A stretch of DNA of 64,000 nucleotides from Tsukamurella sp. PLM1 (GCF_023168325.1 NZ_AP025688.1:186001-250000), one strand, 5' to 3'; shown: positions 1-8,384, counted from the stretch's first letter. Program-made: numbers and translations. Notes: generated from the sequence alone by a model not told the origin.

Positions 1-438
1 TCACCGTCGGTCCTGCCGCGGTCTCCAGGACGCAGAGCCGGTGCGCCGGACGGCGATACGGGGAGCAGGCGTCGTCGAGCACGCTCCGCAGCGCGTCGCC
101 CACCGCCTGCCCCGGCCCGATCTCGTGCTCCACCCAGTTCCCCGGGCGCACCGAGATCTCGTGCAACGACGGCCCGTCGGGCCGGGGCGGAACGCGGTGC
201 GCAGCGCGCCGTGCCGCGCGATCACCGCGAGCCAGGCCGCGGCGAGCTGCTCGCGTGGCACCGGGTCGGGGAGCCGGAACGACAGTGCCATCCACGAACC
301 CGGCCGGTCCCCGCCGCCCACGTGCCGCGCCTGATCGAAGGACACGGGCAGGGCTTCGCCGGGCTCCGACGCCGCGACGTCGTAGCCGTACAGCCGGCCG
401 AACGGCAGGCGCAGGTGGGCGACGTTGGTCAGGCGCAT
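1..438 (-). CDS. Condensation-domain-like (PapA-type) acyltransferase, N-terminal part, runs off the window
   Basis: The first roughly 80 residues from the ATG at 438 read like the N-terminus of a condensation or PapA-type acyltransferase: a hydrophobic start, a stretch rich in F, D, Q and A, and a segment ending VIARHGALRTAF, typical of the helix before the condensation core. Such enzymes move acyl or peptidyl groups in lipid or non-ribosomal peptide synthesis. At about 184-187 the frame breaks. Adding one C to the C run on the coding strand continues the protein as LHEISVRPGNWVEHEIG and onwards out of the window, whereas the uncorrected frame stops at 1-3. A TAGGGT box 7 nt upstream fixes the start. 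The family call is from motif resemblance only; substrate unknown. Confidence 0.55.
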   Translation of the reverse strand: MRLTNVAHLRLPFGRLYGYDVAASEPGEALPVSFDQARHVGGGDRPGSWMALSFRLPDPVPREQLAAAWLAVIARHGALRTAFRPGPTGRRCTRSRCARGTGWSTRSGRGRRWATRCGACSTTPAPRIAVRRTGSASWRPRQDRR

Positions 439-445
439 GGGCGGT

Positions 446-451
446 ACCCTA
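446..451 (-). promoter_or_regulatory. Leaderless-type -10 box (TAGGGT) for the condensation-like gene
   Basis: On the minus strand TAGGGT is followed by exactly 7 nt and then the ATG at 438. This TANNNT-N6/7-ATG layout recurs at many genes in this window and matches leaderless transcription known from mycobacteria. Confidence 0.5.
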
Positions 452-490
452 GCCCTCCAACGAACCCTCCGCGCGGCGAGAGAAGGCCGG

Positions 491-1264
491 ATGACCAGCT
501 TCGACGTCCCGGGCGCCCGGCTCGCCGTCGAGTACAGCGACGAGCACGGCCGTCCCGTCGTGCAGCTGCACGGCCTCACCTCCAGCCGCGCCCGCGACCG
601 GGTCCTCGACCTCGACCTGGGGCGCGGCCTCAGCGGCACGCGGCTGCTGCGCTACGACGCCCGTGGACACGGATCCTCCACGGGCCGAGCGATTCCGGGC
701 GATTACCGGTGGCCGAACCTCGCCGACGACCTGCTGCGGCTCCTCGACCACTGGTTCCCCGGGGAGCGGGTGCACGGCGTCGGGCCGTCGATGGGCACCG
801 GCACACTGCTGCACGCCGCCGTGCGCGAGCCGGAACGGTTCAGCGGGCTCACCCTCATGGTGCCGCCGACCGCGTGGGAGACGCGCGTCGCGAAGGCCGC
901 CGAATACCGCGCCGCCGCAACGACGATCGAGGAGCGCGGGCTGGAGGCGTTCCTCGCCGTGGGGGAGGGCGCCGCGCCGCCTCCGGCCACCGTCGAACAC
1001 CCGCCGACGCGGCCCGACGTCCCCGAATCGCTCCTGCCCTCGCTCTTCCGCGGCGCCGCCGCGAGCGATCTCCCCGCGCTGGGGGAGATCGCCCGCATCG
1101 ACGTGCCCGTCACCGTCCTGGCCTGGATCGACGATCCGGCGCACCCGGTCTCGACGGCCGAAGCGCTCAGCAGGACGCTCCCGCGGGCGACGATGTCGGT
1201 CGCGCGGACTCCGCAGGACGTGCGGGGGTGGCCGTCGGTCCTGTGCCGGGAGGTCGCGGGGTGA
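491..1264 (+). CDS. Alpha/beta hydrolase
   Basis: 257 aa hydrolase of the alpha/beta fold. An HG oxyanion-type turn is at residues 27-28, the nucleophile elbow G-P-S-M-G has Ser about 100, and an acid-loop candidate WIDDPAHPV lies near 215. The expected C-terminal catalytic His is not visible: the last 30 residues contain none. The start is the ATG after the purine-rich AGAGAAGG at 479-486. Upstream in-frame codons back to 425 precede this ribosome site and are unlikely to be used. The 3' end overlaps the convergent EamA gene by about 98 nt, longer than usual, so one of the two C-termini may be affected by an unseen indel. Substrate unknown. Confidence 0.75.
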   Translation: MTSFDVPGARLAVEYSDEHGRPVVQLHGLTSSRARDRVLDLDLGRGLSGTRLLRYDARGHGSSTGRAIPGDYRWPNLADDLLRLLDHWFPGERVHGVGPSMGTGTLLHAAVREPERFSGLTLMVPPTAWETRVAKAAEYRAAATTIEERGLEAFLAVGEGAAPPPATVEHPPTRPDVPESLLPSLFRGAAASDLPALGEIARIDVPVTVLAWIDDPAHPVSTAEALSRTLPRATMSVARTPQDVRGWPSVLCREVAG

Positions 1265-2122
1265 GCCGCGAGACCGCCACGCCGACCAGGCACAGGACGC
1301 CGCCCAGCAGGCCCCACGCGGTGGGCGTCTCCGCCAGGAAGGCCCAGCTCAGCAGGATGGACAGGCCCGGCACCGCGTACGACGACGAGGCCGTGACCCC
1401 CGCGGACGTGTGCGCGAGCGCATAGGCCCACAGCAGGAAGGCGAGCGCGGTGGGCACGAGGCCCAGGTACACGATCCCGACGGTGCTCGACGTGGGCGCG
1501 GCCGCCAGCTCGTCGAACAGGCGTGGGACCCACGGCAGCAGGACGACGGCGCCGGTGATCGCGCCGAGCGCGGTCGCGGTGAGCGGATCGACGGTGCGCA
1601 GCACCAGCTTCTGGGCGACCACGCTGATCCCGTAGAGCAGGGCGGCGGCGACCGCCAGCGCCACGCCGGCACCGTCGCGCCGGCCGTCGCCGGTGAAGGC
1701 GATGATCGCGGCCCCGGCGAAGCTGATCGCGATGCCCACCACCAGCAGCGGCGGGAAGCCCTCCTGCAGGAAGGCGCCGGCCAGCACCGCGACGATGATC
1801 GGTGCGATGTTCACCAGCAGCGCCGTGGTGCCGGCGTCGAGGTGCTGCTCCGCCGCGTTGACCAGCACGGTGTACAGCGCGAACCATAGGGCGCCGTACC
1901 CGACGGTGAGCGCGAGCATCCGCCCGCGAGGCAGCCGGACACCCCGTTGTACAGGGCGTTCATGCCCCAGATCACGGTGAGCACGGCGGCGCCCACCAGG
2001 AGGCGTCCCTCCGCCATCGCCACCGGCGAGACGTGCGCGCCCAGGGAGCGGATCACCACGAACGCCGACGCCCAGGCGAGCATCGTCGCGACCAGGGCCA
2101 GGGCGGGGAGTTGTTTCGTCAT
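1167..2122 (-). CDS. EamA/DMT-family transporter (frameshifted)
   Basis: Ten-helix drug/metabolite transporter of the EamA type, made of two homologous five-helix halves, probably exporting an amino acid or related small molecule. The N-terminal part reads from ATG 2122 (MTKQLPALALVATMLAWASA). At 1942-1945 the frame shifts: one extra G in the coding-strand GGGG run restores a single reading frame through residues such as LTVGYGALWFALYTVLVNA to the stop at 1167. The last 25-30 residues are Pro/Thr-rich, lie outside the membrane core and overlap the hydrolase. It is divergent from a LysR regulator with an 83 bp shared promoter region, a common arrangement for an effector-responsive exporter. 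The family call is firm; the substrate is inferred only by analogy. Confidence 0.8.
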
Positions 2123-2178
2123 GCCTTTCACGGTGCGCGTGGCTCGACATAAGCACAAGCGAACGTTTCTGCATTACG

Positions 2179-2195
2179 ATTCAGTAAGACTGAAT
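2179..2195. promoter_or_regulatory. Perfect inverted repeat ATTCAGT-AAG-ACTGAAT between EamA and LysR genes
   Basis: Seven-base perfect arms with a 3-nt spacer lie 10 nt before the LysR start in the divergent promoter region. This is a plausible LysR autoregulatory operator. The surroundings are AT-rich against a very GC-rich background. Confidence 0.5.
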
Positions 2196-2205
2196 GGAGA
2201 GAACC

Positions 2206-3129
2206 ATGCTCGACGCGCACCGACTCATGATCTTCCGTTCCGTCGCGGCCACGGGCTCCGTCGCCGCCGCGGCGGCCAGCCTCGGATACACGCCGTCGGC
2301 GGTGTCGCAGCACGTCGCGGCCCTGCAGCGGGAGACGGGTCTCAAGCTGCTGGAAAGGGTGGGGCGAGGTGTCGAACTCACTCCCGCCGGCCGGGTGCTG
2401 GCCGGCGAGGCCGACGGTGTGCTGGAGCAGCTCAACGCGCTCGGGGCCACCGTCGACGACCTGCGGGCCGGCAAGGCGAACCGGATCACCATGAACGTGT
2501 TCGCGACGGCGGGCACGCACTGGATGCCGGCGGTCGTGCAGACCCTGGCCGCCGAGTTCCCCGACACGCGCCTGCGGCTGCGGATCGAGGACGAGGTGAA
2601 CGAGATCGCCGCCCGGCGGCCGGACATCGCCGTCGCCGTGCGGCAGGAGCACGCGCAGACCACCGCGGTGCAGGGCTACTCGCACGAGGACCTGGTGGTG
2701 GAGTCCTACGTGGCAGTGGTGCCGGCGGAGCACGAGTTCGCCGGTCGCGCGCTGGTGGACATGGCCGAGCTGGAGCACGAGCGCTGGATCGACAACGACG
2801 TGCGGCGGGGTGCGTGCCGGCAGGCGGTGCTCGACGCCTGCGCCGCAGCGGGGTTCATGCCGCGGTTCGTGGTCGAGACCACCGACTACCCGTCCGCGCT
2901 GCGGTTCGTGGCGCGGGACGTCGGCGTCACCGTGCTGCCGCGCCTCGGGGCCACCGAGCTGCCGCCGGGCACCGTCGCCGTCGACGTGTGCAACCCCGCG
3001 CCGCGGCGCACGATCGTGGCCTACGTCAAGGACTCCGAGTGCCGGAACCCCGTGGTGCGTCGCGCGATGCACCTGCTCCGCGAGGCGGCCGCGCCCGATT
3101 TCGCGAAGCGCCCCATGAATATGACATGA
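2206..3129 (+). CDS. LysR-family transcriptional regulator
   Basis: 307 aa. Residues 1-60 are a winged helix-turn-helix in which VAAAAASLGYTPSAVSQHVA is the recognition segment, followed by the linker helix and the two-lobed LysR effector-binding domain to about residue 295. The start is the second ATG, preceded by GGAGAG at 2196-2201. The gene is divergent from the EamA exporter, which it probably controls in response to the exporter's substrate. The stop codon lies inside a perfect 25-bp palindromic element that precedes the VOC gene, so the two genes are probably regulated separately. Confidence 0.9.
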   Translation: MLDAHRLMIFRSVAATGSVAAAAASLGYTPSAVSQHVAALQRETGLKLLERVGRGVELTPAGRVLAGEADGVLEQLNALGATVDDLRAGKANRITMNVFATAGTHWMPAVVQTLAAEFPDTRLRLRIEDEVNEIAARRPDIAVAVRQEHAQTTAVQGYSHEDLVVESYVAVVPAEHEFAGRALVDMAELEHERWIDNDVRRGACRQAVLDACAAAGFMPRFVVETTDYPSALRFVARDVGVTVLPRLGATELPPGTVAVDVCNPAPRRTIVAYVKDSECRNPVVRRAMHLLREAAAPDFAKRPMNMT

Positions 3130-3141
3130 GATGTCATATTC
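3117..3141. promoter_or_regulatory. Perfect 11-3-11 inverted repeat before the VOC gene
   Basis: The arms GAATATGACAT and ATGTCATATTC flank a GAG spacer. The element overlaps the LysR stop codon and sits 52 nt before the VOC start. It could be an operator for a dimeric repressor or a weak hairpin. No T-run follows, so operator is favoured. Confidence 0.5.
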
Positions 3142-3192
3142 AGCTGTCACCGTTGTTGCCGAACCGATTTCCGCAACGACGAGAGGTATCTC

Positions 3193-3558
3193 ATGCGCGC
3201 ACCCAACCTGTTCCTGATCTACGTCTCCGACGCCGAGCGTTCGACGCGCTTCTACTCGGACCTGTTCGAGATGGAGCCCGTCTTCGTCTCGCCCTTCTAC
3301 GTCGCGTACGAGGTCGCGGACGGGGTCCTGTTCGCGCTGTGGAGCCGCCGCCGGGACGTCGTCACGCCGGAGGTGCCGCGCCTGTCCGAGGTAGGGCTCA
3401 TGGTGCCGGGGGCCGCGGAGGCGATCGACGAGCTGCACACCGCGTGGACGGCGAAGGGCCACACCGTGGTGGAGGACATCCACGACGACGTCTTCGGCCG
3501 CACCTTCGTGATCGCCGACCCCGACGGCAACCACGTGCGGGTCTCCCCGGTCGACTGA
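3193..3558 (+). CDS. VOC (glyoxalase/bleomycin-resistance fold) protein
   Basis: 121 aa single-domain protein of the vicinal-oxygen-chelate superfamily. It opens with a strand plus helix, LIYVSDAERSTRFYSDLF, and ends with the diagnostic FVIADPDGNHVRV strand. Two beta-alpha-beta-beta-beta halves would dimerise to form a metal or ligand site. A GAGAGG ribosome site precedes the ATG. Members include lyases, dioxygenases and drug-binding resistance proteins; nothing here specifies which. It follows the LysR gene but has its own palindromic upstream element. Confidence 0.8.
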   Translation: MRAPNLFLIYVSDAERSTRFYSDLFEMEPVFVSPFYVAYEVADGVLFALWSRRRDVVTPEVPRLSEVGLMVPGAAEAIDELHTAWTAKGHTVVEDIHDDVFGRTFVIADPDGNHVRVSPVD

Positions 3559-3846
3559 CGTCGCGACCCCGGCGAGGGCCGCGAGCACGAGCGACCACCC
3601 GAGCAGCGGGGACGCTGCTGCATCGCTCCGGTCGCCAGGATCCGTCCCGACGGCGAGTGCCTCGAACGCGTCAGGAACGAGATCAGCGCGAACGGACCCC
3701 GGCCGGAATCACCGCACTCCGGCGGCGGGCCGGTGCGGAGCGGGCGGACGGGATCGTCATGTCACGGACGCTCATACCTCGACCGAGGTTGATGGCAAGT
3801 GGAAAAACCGGTTGATCCCGGGCGCGGATCGGCGCACCGTTGAGGG
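3559..3846. other. Gene-free spacer between VOC and MFS genes
   Basis: I see no gene with a credible start. A minus-strand stretch near 3560-3640 could encode a single hydrophobic helix (PLLGWSLVLAALAGVATS) and may be a remnant. ACCTC-GACC-GAGGT at 3776-3789 is a short dyad upstream of the MFS gene. Confidence 0.35.
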
Positions 3847-5256
3847 ATGCCCACCGATCCCGCCGCGCGCTCTCGTGTGCCCCGCATACTGCGGCCGCTG
3901 CTGCGCAGGAACTACCGGTTCCTGTTCGTCACGCTGCTGTGCGCGCTGATCGCGGACGGCATGTGGATGATCGCGATGGTGTGGCAGGTGATCCGCATGG
4001 GCGGCTCGCCCACCAGCGTGTCGGTGGTCTCCGGCGGTGCCGCGGCGGGCCTGCTCGTCTCCACGCTCGCGGGCGGCGTGCTCGCCGATCGGCTACCGCA
4101 GCAACGCATCCTGTTCGTGCTCGAGGTGCTCAACGCGGTCGTGATCGGCGGCGTCGGCGTCCTGGTGCTGGCGGAGGCGATCACCGTCCCGATGATGCTG
4201 GGAGCGACGTTCGCGCTGGGCCTGGTCTCGGGGTTCTACTTCCCCGCGTACTCGGCGCTCGTGCCGCGACTCGTGTCGCCGGGCGAGTTGCTGGCCGTCA
4301 ACGGCTACGAGTCGGCGGTGCGCCCCGCCGCGTCGATGGCGGTGGGCCCGGCGATCGCCGGTGGGCTCATCGCCGCGGCCTCGCCGGGGCTCGCGCTCGT
4401 GGTCGCCGGCCTGCTGCCGGTGGTGGGGGCGATCTCCGTCGCCCTCATCCGCCTCGAGGACGACGGTGCCGAGCCGGCCGGGGAGCCGGGCCACCCGTTG
4501 CGCGAGCTGTGGGAGGGCGTCCAGTACGTGCGCCGCACCCCGTGGCTGCTCGCGACGCTGCTGTTCGCGAGCCTGCTGGTGCTGCTCGTGGCCGGCCCGC
4601 TCGACGTGCTGCTGCCGTTCGCCATCAAGGACCACGCGGGCGGCGGACCGTCGGACCACTCGATGATCCTCGCCGCGTACGGCTTCGGCGGAGTCGCGGG
4701 TGCGCTGTTCATGGCGTCGCGGAAGCTGCCGCGCCGATACCTCACGGTGATGATGTGCCTGTGGGGCGTCGGCGCGCTGCCGCTCGCCGTGTACGGGACG
4801 GCGACGAACGTGCTGGTCATGGTGGTCGCGGGCTTCGCGCTCGGCGTGGTCTTCGAGGCGCCGGTGGTGATCTGGGGGACGCTGCTGCAGCGCCGGGTGC
4901 CGCGCCGCCTGCTGGGGCGCGTGTCCAGCCTGGACTTCTTCGTCTCGCTCGTGTTCATGCCGCTGTCGCTCGCTCTGGCCGGCCCGGTGAGCCACCTGAT
5001 CGGGCTGACGACCACGTTCGTGCTGGCCGCGATCCTGCCCATTCCGTTCGCCGCCGCCGCGATCCTCTGGGCCCGGATGGGACCCGACGAACTCGCGCAC
5101 CCGCTCGGCGACGACGACACCGAAGACGCCGCGGAGGACGGTGCGCCGGAGGACGGGGGCACCGTCGAACCCGGGAACGGGCGGGGCGCGCCGGACCGCG
5201 ACGCGCCGGTTACGCCCACCGTGAACGCTCCGCCGCACGAGCGCACCGTCGGATAG
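3847..5256 (+). CDS. MFS transporter
   Basis: 469 aa major facilitator protein with about 12 predicted membrane helices between residues 25 and 425 and a long acidic, charged C-terminal tail (430-469). The N-terminal layout, LRRNYRFLFVTLLCALIADG followed by a loop with ADRLPQQR, resembles the EntS/DUF894-type drug or siderophore exporter branch. The ATG is preceded by GAGGG. It stands alone in orientation. Its stop codon overlaps the -10 box of the next gene, so the downstream regulator is probably transcribed separately. Substrate unknown. Confidence 0.85.
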   Translation: MPTDPAARSRVPRILRPLLRRNYRFLFVTLLCALIADGMWMIAMVWQVIRMGGSPTSVSVVSGGAAAGLLVSTLAGGVLADRLPQQRILFVLEVLNAVVIGGVGVLVLAEAITVPMMLGATFALGLVSGFYFPAYSALVPRLVSPGELLAVNGYESAVRPAASMAVGPAIAGGLIAAASPGLALVVAGLLPVVGAISVALIRLEDDGAEPAGEPGHPLRELWEGVQYVRRTPWLLATLLFASLLVLLVAGPLDVLLPFAIKDHAGGGPSDHSMILAAYGFGGVAGALFMASRKLPRRYLTVMMCLWGVGALPLAVYGTATNVLVMVVAGFALGVVFEAPVVIWGTLLQRRVPRRLLGRVSSLDFFVSLVFMPLSLALAGPVSHLIGLTTTFVLAAILPIPFAAAAILWARMGPDELAHPLGDDDTEDAAEDGAPEDGGTVEPGNGRGAPDRDAPVTPTVNAPPHERTVG

Positions 5257-5259
5257 GCT
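5254..5259 (+). promoter_or_regulatory. Leaderless-type -10 box (TAGGCT) for the XRE gene
   Basis: TAGGCT overlaps the MFS stop codon and is followed by 7 nt and ATG 5267. It supports a start at 5267 rather than the GTG at 5328. Confidence 0.5.
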
Positions 5260-5266
5260 CGTGCGC

Positions 5267-5591
5267 ATGACGAGCGGGGTGGCGAGTATCGAGACGCACG
5301 AGCCGGTGGAGGCTCCCGTCCCGCCGCGTGCCGCTGCTGCGCGAGGTGTTCGGCCGGGTGCTGCGGCAGGAGCGCACGCGGCAGGGTCGCACGCTTGCCG
5401 AGGTCGCGCGGGAGGCGGGCGTCTCCACGCAGTACCTCTCCGAGGTCGAGCGCGGGCGCAAGGAGGCCTCGTCGGAGGTCCTCGCCAGCGTGTGCGACGC
5501 GCTGGGCGGCTCGATGATCGAGTTCGTCGGCGGCGTGCACCGCGAGCTGCTGGGAGCGCGCCCTCGCCCGGTCGCCCTCGCCGCGGCCTGA
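5267..5591 (+). CDS. XRE-family HTH regulator, ClgR-like (probable N-terminal frameshift)
   Basis: The core [20 protein letters not shown] continues into an HTH with [15 protein letters not shown], the pattern seen in actinobacterial ClgR-type regulators of Clp protease genes. The HTH frame opens at GTG 5328. A leaderless promoter points to ATG 5267, whose frame differs by one base, so one base is probably missing between 5308 and 5327, giving [19 protein letters not shown] as the N-terminus. Corrected length is about 108 aa, near the ClgR size. ClgR identity is tentative because the C-terminus after the HTH is short and unlike the M. tuberculosis protein. Confidence 0.65.
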
Positions 5592-5605
5592 GGCCGGCGG
5601 GTCCG

Positions 5606-6715
5606 CTACTTCTTCTTGCTCTTCTCGACGGGCTGCGCATCGGTCTCGACGGCTTCCTCCGCGGCCGCCGCTTCTGCTGCCGCCGCTTCTGCTGCCGCCG
5701 CTTCTGCGGCTTCGGCCTCCATCGCGGCGACGGCGTCCTTGCTGTACCGCAACAGGTGCGGGTGCACCGCGCGAAAGCCGCGGGCACGGTACGCGCGCAG
5801 GCTCTTCGTTCCGAGGTCGGGGGCCTCGGCGACGGCCTGGGTGAAGTTGTCGTCGATCAGCACCGTGCCCGGCCGGGCGGCGCTGGTCAGGCGCGCGGCC
5901 AGGTTCACCACACTGCCGAACAGGTCGCCGTAGCGCTGCAGCACCTCGCCGTACGCCATTCCGACCCGCAGCTGGGGGAACTCGATCTCGATGGCGTCGA
6001 GCTCGGGGTACTCGTGCGGCGCCTGCAGTTCGAGCGCGATGCGGGCCGCGGCGGCGGGTTCCTCGGCGGCGAACATCACCTCGTCGCCGACGCCCTTGAT
6101 GATCCATCCGCCGCCCCCGTAGATCACCGACTGCATGCGGGCCTCGAAGGTGGCGACCAGCGTGTTCAGCTCCTCGACCGCCAGGCCGCGGCTCAGGCGG
6201 GTGTAGCCCACCATGTCGGCGAAGCCGACGGCCATGCGGGCGGTGAGCGCGTCCGTGTCCTCCAGGGTCACGATCCGCTGCAGAGCGGTGGCCAGATGTC
6301 GGCGCCAGATGTGCGCCTGCAGGTTCTCCATCCGGTCGATCACCTTCGCAGCGCCGCCCAGCGGGTCCTTGATGCCGGCGTCGTCGGCCGCGTCGAGGTA
6401 CTGCTTGACCATCCCCGACTGCCACTCCGCGAGCCGGTACATCGCCTGGCCGAGGGACTGCGCCGCGGGTACCACGTCCTGGGACTCGACGGCCCCGCTG
6501 TGATACAGCTCGGCGAGGTCCTTGACGATGGCCACGTCGTCGCGAGTGAACGCCTTCTGGTCGTCGTCGCGCAGGTCCGCGAAGCCCGCGGAGGTCCACC
6601 AGACGCGCAGGTCCTCCACGTCGATGCCGCCCTGCTCGGCTAGCTCGCGGAACGTGTACTTCCGTTTACCGGGGAGTAGCAGCGCGTCGATGTCGAGTTC
6701 TCCGGCGTCGCCCAT
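5606..6715 (-). CDS. Class III adenylate cyclase with N-terminal regulatory domain
   Basis: 369 aa, makes cAMP from ATP. Residues 15-150 form a helical regulatory region like that of mycobacterial Rv2212/Rv1264-type cyclases. The catalytic domain spans about 160-325. Metal-binding Asp are D167 (FADMVGYT) and D211 (GVGDEVMF). K207 and D264 are the likely adenine-selecting pair, and N271/R275 in VVNLAARL stabilise the transition state, so all key residues are present. The C-terminus is Ala/Glu-rich with a tandem AAAAE repeat encoded by 15-bp DNA repeats at about 5659-5718, then a basic KSKKK end. A TACAGT box 6 nt before the ATG suggests a leaderless mRNA. It is divergent from sdaA. Confidence 0.9.
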   Translation of the reverse strand: MGDAGELDIDALLLPGKRKYTFRELAEQGGIDVEDLRVWWTSAGFADLRDDDQKAFTRDDVAIVKDLAELYHSGAVESQDVVPAAQSLGQAMYRLAEWQSGMVKQYLDAADDAGIKDPLGGAAKVIDRMENLQAHIWRRHLATALQRIVTLEDTDALTARMAVGFADMVGYTRLSRGLAVEELNTLVATFEARMQSVIYGGGGWIIKGVGDEVMFAAEEPAAAARIALELQAPHEYPELDAIEIEFPQLRVGMAYGEVLQRYGDLFGSVVNLAARLTSAARPGTVLIDDNFTQAVAEAPDLGTKSLRAYRARGFRAVHPHLLRYSKDAVAAMEAEAAEAAAAEAAAAEAAAAEEAVETDAQPVEKSKKK

Positions 6716-6746
6716 ACGTCCACTGTATGGGGCCTAGGCTGGAGAC
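6716..6746. promoter_or_regulatory. 31-bp divergent leaderless promoter pair, cyclase and sdaA
   Basis: Minus strand: TACAGT (6722-6727) then 6 nt to ATG 6715. Plus strand: TAGGCT (6735-6740) then 6 nt to GTG 6747. The two -10 boxes lie 7 nt apart, leaving no room for independent -35 regions outside the opposite gene. Confidence 0.5.
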
Positions 6747-8123
6747 GTGACCATCAGTGTGTTCGACCTGTTCTCGGTGGGTATCGGCCCGTCGAGCTCG
6801 CACACCGTGGGACCGATGCGAGCGGGCGCGGACTTCGCAGACGAGCTGCGGTCCGCCACGCCGACGGTGCGCGCGGTCCACGTCGATCTCTACGGCTCGC
6901 TCGCGGCGACCGGGCGCGGGCACGGGACGTTCACTGCGGTGCTGTTGGGGCTCGAGGGCAACCGCCCGGAGACGGTGGATCCGGACTACGTCGACAAGCG
7001 CGGCGCGGAGATCGAGGCCACCCGGCGGATCCGCTTCGCCGGGGCGACCGACGTGCCGCTCTGCACCGAGCAGATCGTGCTGCATCCGCTCACCGTGCTG
7101 CCCCGGCACACCAACGCGATCCGGTTCCGGGTGGAGCTGGCGGATGGCGGCACGCACGAGGCCGTCTATTACTCCGTGGGCGGCGGTTTCGTGGAGCGCG
7201 AGTCGGGTGCCGCCACTGTGAACCCGCTCGCCGGGACGCGCGGAGTCCCGCACGACTTCGACACCGCCTCCGGGCTGCTGCAGCTCTGCCCCCGGACGGG
7301 GCTGACCGTGCCGCAGCTGATGCTGGAGAACGAGATCGCGCTGCACGGCGGACCGTCGGACATCGCGGAACGCGAGGTGCGTGACGGGCTGCTGCACATC
7401 TGGTCGGTGATGCGGGCGTGCATTGAGCGCGGGTTCCGGGCCGAGGGCGTGCTGCCCGGCGGGTTGGGGGTCAAGCGGCGCGCGCCGGGGCTGTACCGCC
7501 GGCTCATCGAGTCCGACGGTGCCGATGCCATGGACTGGCTGAACGTGGCCGCGATGGCGGTGAACGAGGAGAACGCGTGCGGCGGGCGGATCGTGACGGC
7601 CCCGACGAACGGCGCGGCGGGGATCGTGCCGTCGGTGCTGTACTACGCGCTGCGGTTCCGGTCCTCGCTGGCCGCGCGGCGCGACGAGGTGATCTGCGAC
7701 TACCTACTGACCGCCGCCGCGATCGCGGTGCTCTACAAGAAGCGGGCGTCCATCTCCGGCGCTGAGGTGGGCTGCCAGGGCGAGGTGGGCTCCGCGTGCT
7801 CGATGGCGGCCGGTGCGCTGGCGCAGATCATGGGCGCCACGCCCGCGCAGGTGGAGAACGCCGCCGAGATCGGCATCGAGCACAACCTGGGCCTGACCTG
7901 CGACCCGATCGGCGGGCTCGTGCAGATCCCCTGCATCGAGCGCAACGCCATCGCGTCCGTGAAGGCAGTGAACGCCGCCCGCATCGCGCTGCACGGCGAC
8001 GGCACGCACCGCGTCTCGCTGGATCAGGCCATCGAGACCATGCGCCAGACCGGCGCCGACATGCTCTCGAAGTACAAGGAGACCTCCCTCGGCGGGTTGG
8101 CGGTGAACGTCCCCGAATGCTGA
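6747..8123 (+). CDS. sdaA: L-serine ammonia-lyase (iron-sulfur L-serine dehydratase)
   Basis: 458 aa, single-chain form. It converts L-serine to pyruvate and ammonia using a [4Fe-4S] cluster. The beta domain begins with [20 protein letters not shown], the family hallmark. Cluster and active-site cysteines are visible in [17 protein letters not shown], in [14 protein letters not shown] and in [17 protein letters not shown]. The GTG start follows GGAG and a TAGGCT box. Length and motifs are normal and the gene is intact. A palindromic repeat cluster begins 9 bp after the stop. Confidence 0.95.
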   Translation: MTISVFDLFSVGIGPSSSHTVGPMRAGADFADELRSATPTVRAVHVDLYGSLAATGRGHGTFTAVLLGLEGNRPETVDPDYVDKRGAEIEATRRIRFAGATDVPLCTEQIVLHPLTVLPRHTNAIRFRVELADGGTHEAVYYSVGGGFVERESGAATVNPLAGTRGVPHDFDTASGLLQLCPRTGLTVPQLMLENEIALHGGPSDIAEREVRDGLLHIWSVMRACIERGFRAEGVLPGGLGVKRRAPGLYRRLIESDGADAMDWLNVAAMAVNEENACGGRIVTAPTNGAAGIVPSVLYYALRFRSSLAARRDEVICDYLLTAAAIAVLYKKRASISGAEVGCQGEVGSACSMAAGALAQIMGATPAQVENAAEIGIEHNLGLTCDPIGGLVQIPCIERNAIASVKAVNAARIALHGDGTHRVSLDQAIETMRQTGADMLSKYKETSLGGLAVNVPEC

Positions 8124-8131
8124 GGGTGCCC

Positions 8132-8145
8132 GCTCCCTGTAGGGA
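8132..8145. repeat. Palindromic repeat unit, cluster A copy 1 (GCTCCCTGTAGGGA)
   Basis: Unit of the GCTCCCTATAGGGAGC family. It is followed by CGTGGTGTCCCCGGC, which also follows copy 2, so the repeat is longer than the palindrome. Confidence 0.7.
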
Positions 8146-8175
8146 CGTGGTGTCCCCGGCGTGAGCGTGATGCCC

Positions 8176-8189
8176 GCTCCCTGTAGGGG
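8176..8189. repeat. Palindromic repeat unit, cluster A copy 2 (GCTCCCTGTAGGGG)
   Basis: Same family. It shares flanking sequence GATGCCC before and CGTGGTGTCCCCGGCG after with copy 1, giving a direct repeat about 44 bp apart. Confidence 0.7.
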
Positions 8190-8212
8190 CGTGGTGTCCC
8201 CGGCGGATTTTG

Positions 8213-8238
8213 GTCTCCCCCAGCTGCAGTTGGGGGGA
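8213..8238. repeat. Hairpin CCCCCA-N8-TGGGGG within cluster A
   Basis: A C-rich arm, the AGCTGCAGT segment and a G-rich arm. A closely similar TCTCCCACCAGCTGCAGTCG segment occurs at 20823-20842 in cluster B, so this is a second conserved module of the repeat. Confidence 0.55.
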
Positions 8239-8262
8239 CGCCGGCTGTAGTCGGGGGCGCCG

Positions 8263-8278
8263 GCTCCCTATAGGGAGC
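8263..8278. repeat. Palindromic repeat unit, cluster A copy 3, perfect 16-mer GCTCCCTATAGGGAGC
   Basis: A perfect 16-bp palindrome, identical to the core of cluster B copy 1 at 20785-20800. Confidence 0.8.
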
Positions 8279-8311
8279 GGTGGCGCGCGGGGACGCGGGT
8301 GCAGGACGCCG

Positions 8312-8327
8312 GCTCCCCATAGGGTGC
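8312..8327. repeat. Palindromic repeat unit, cluster A copy 4 (GCTCCCCATAGGGTGC)
   Basis: A diverged unit with two changes from the perfect palindrome. The whole 8124-8370 stretch between sdaA and the NUDIX gene is made of this repeat family and holds no gene. Confidence 0.65.
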
Positions 8328-8371
8328 GGAAGCAACGGGACGGGGCGACGGAAGTTGTCATACGTGGTCGC

Positions 8372-8377
8372 TAGGGT
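8372..8377 (+). promoter_or_regulatory. Leaderless-type -10 box (TAGGGT) for the NUDIX gene
   Basis: TAGGGT, 7 nt, then ATG 8385. Confidence 0.5.
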
Positions 8378-8384
8378 GGCGGGC

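Noticed and set aside
3560..3640. Hydrophobic minus-strand peptide (PLLGWSLVLAALAGVATS)
   Set aside because: One helix only, no start codon or ribosome site, reads into the VOC gene; at most a remnant.
4093..6599. Long minus-strand frames opposite the MFS and XRE genes
   Set aside because: Low-complexity Arg/Pro-rich translations without starts or motifs.
8124..8370. Possible CRISPR array from regularly spaced repeats
   Set aside because: Units are short palindromes with variable spacing (about 44, 87 and 49 nt) and partly repeated spacers, unlike CRISPR repeats; no cas genes.
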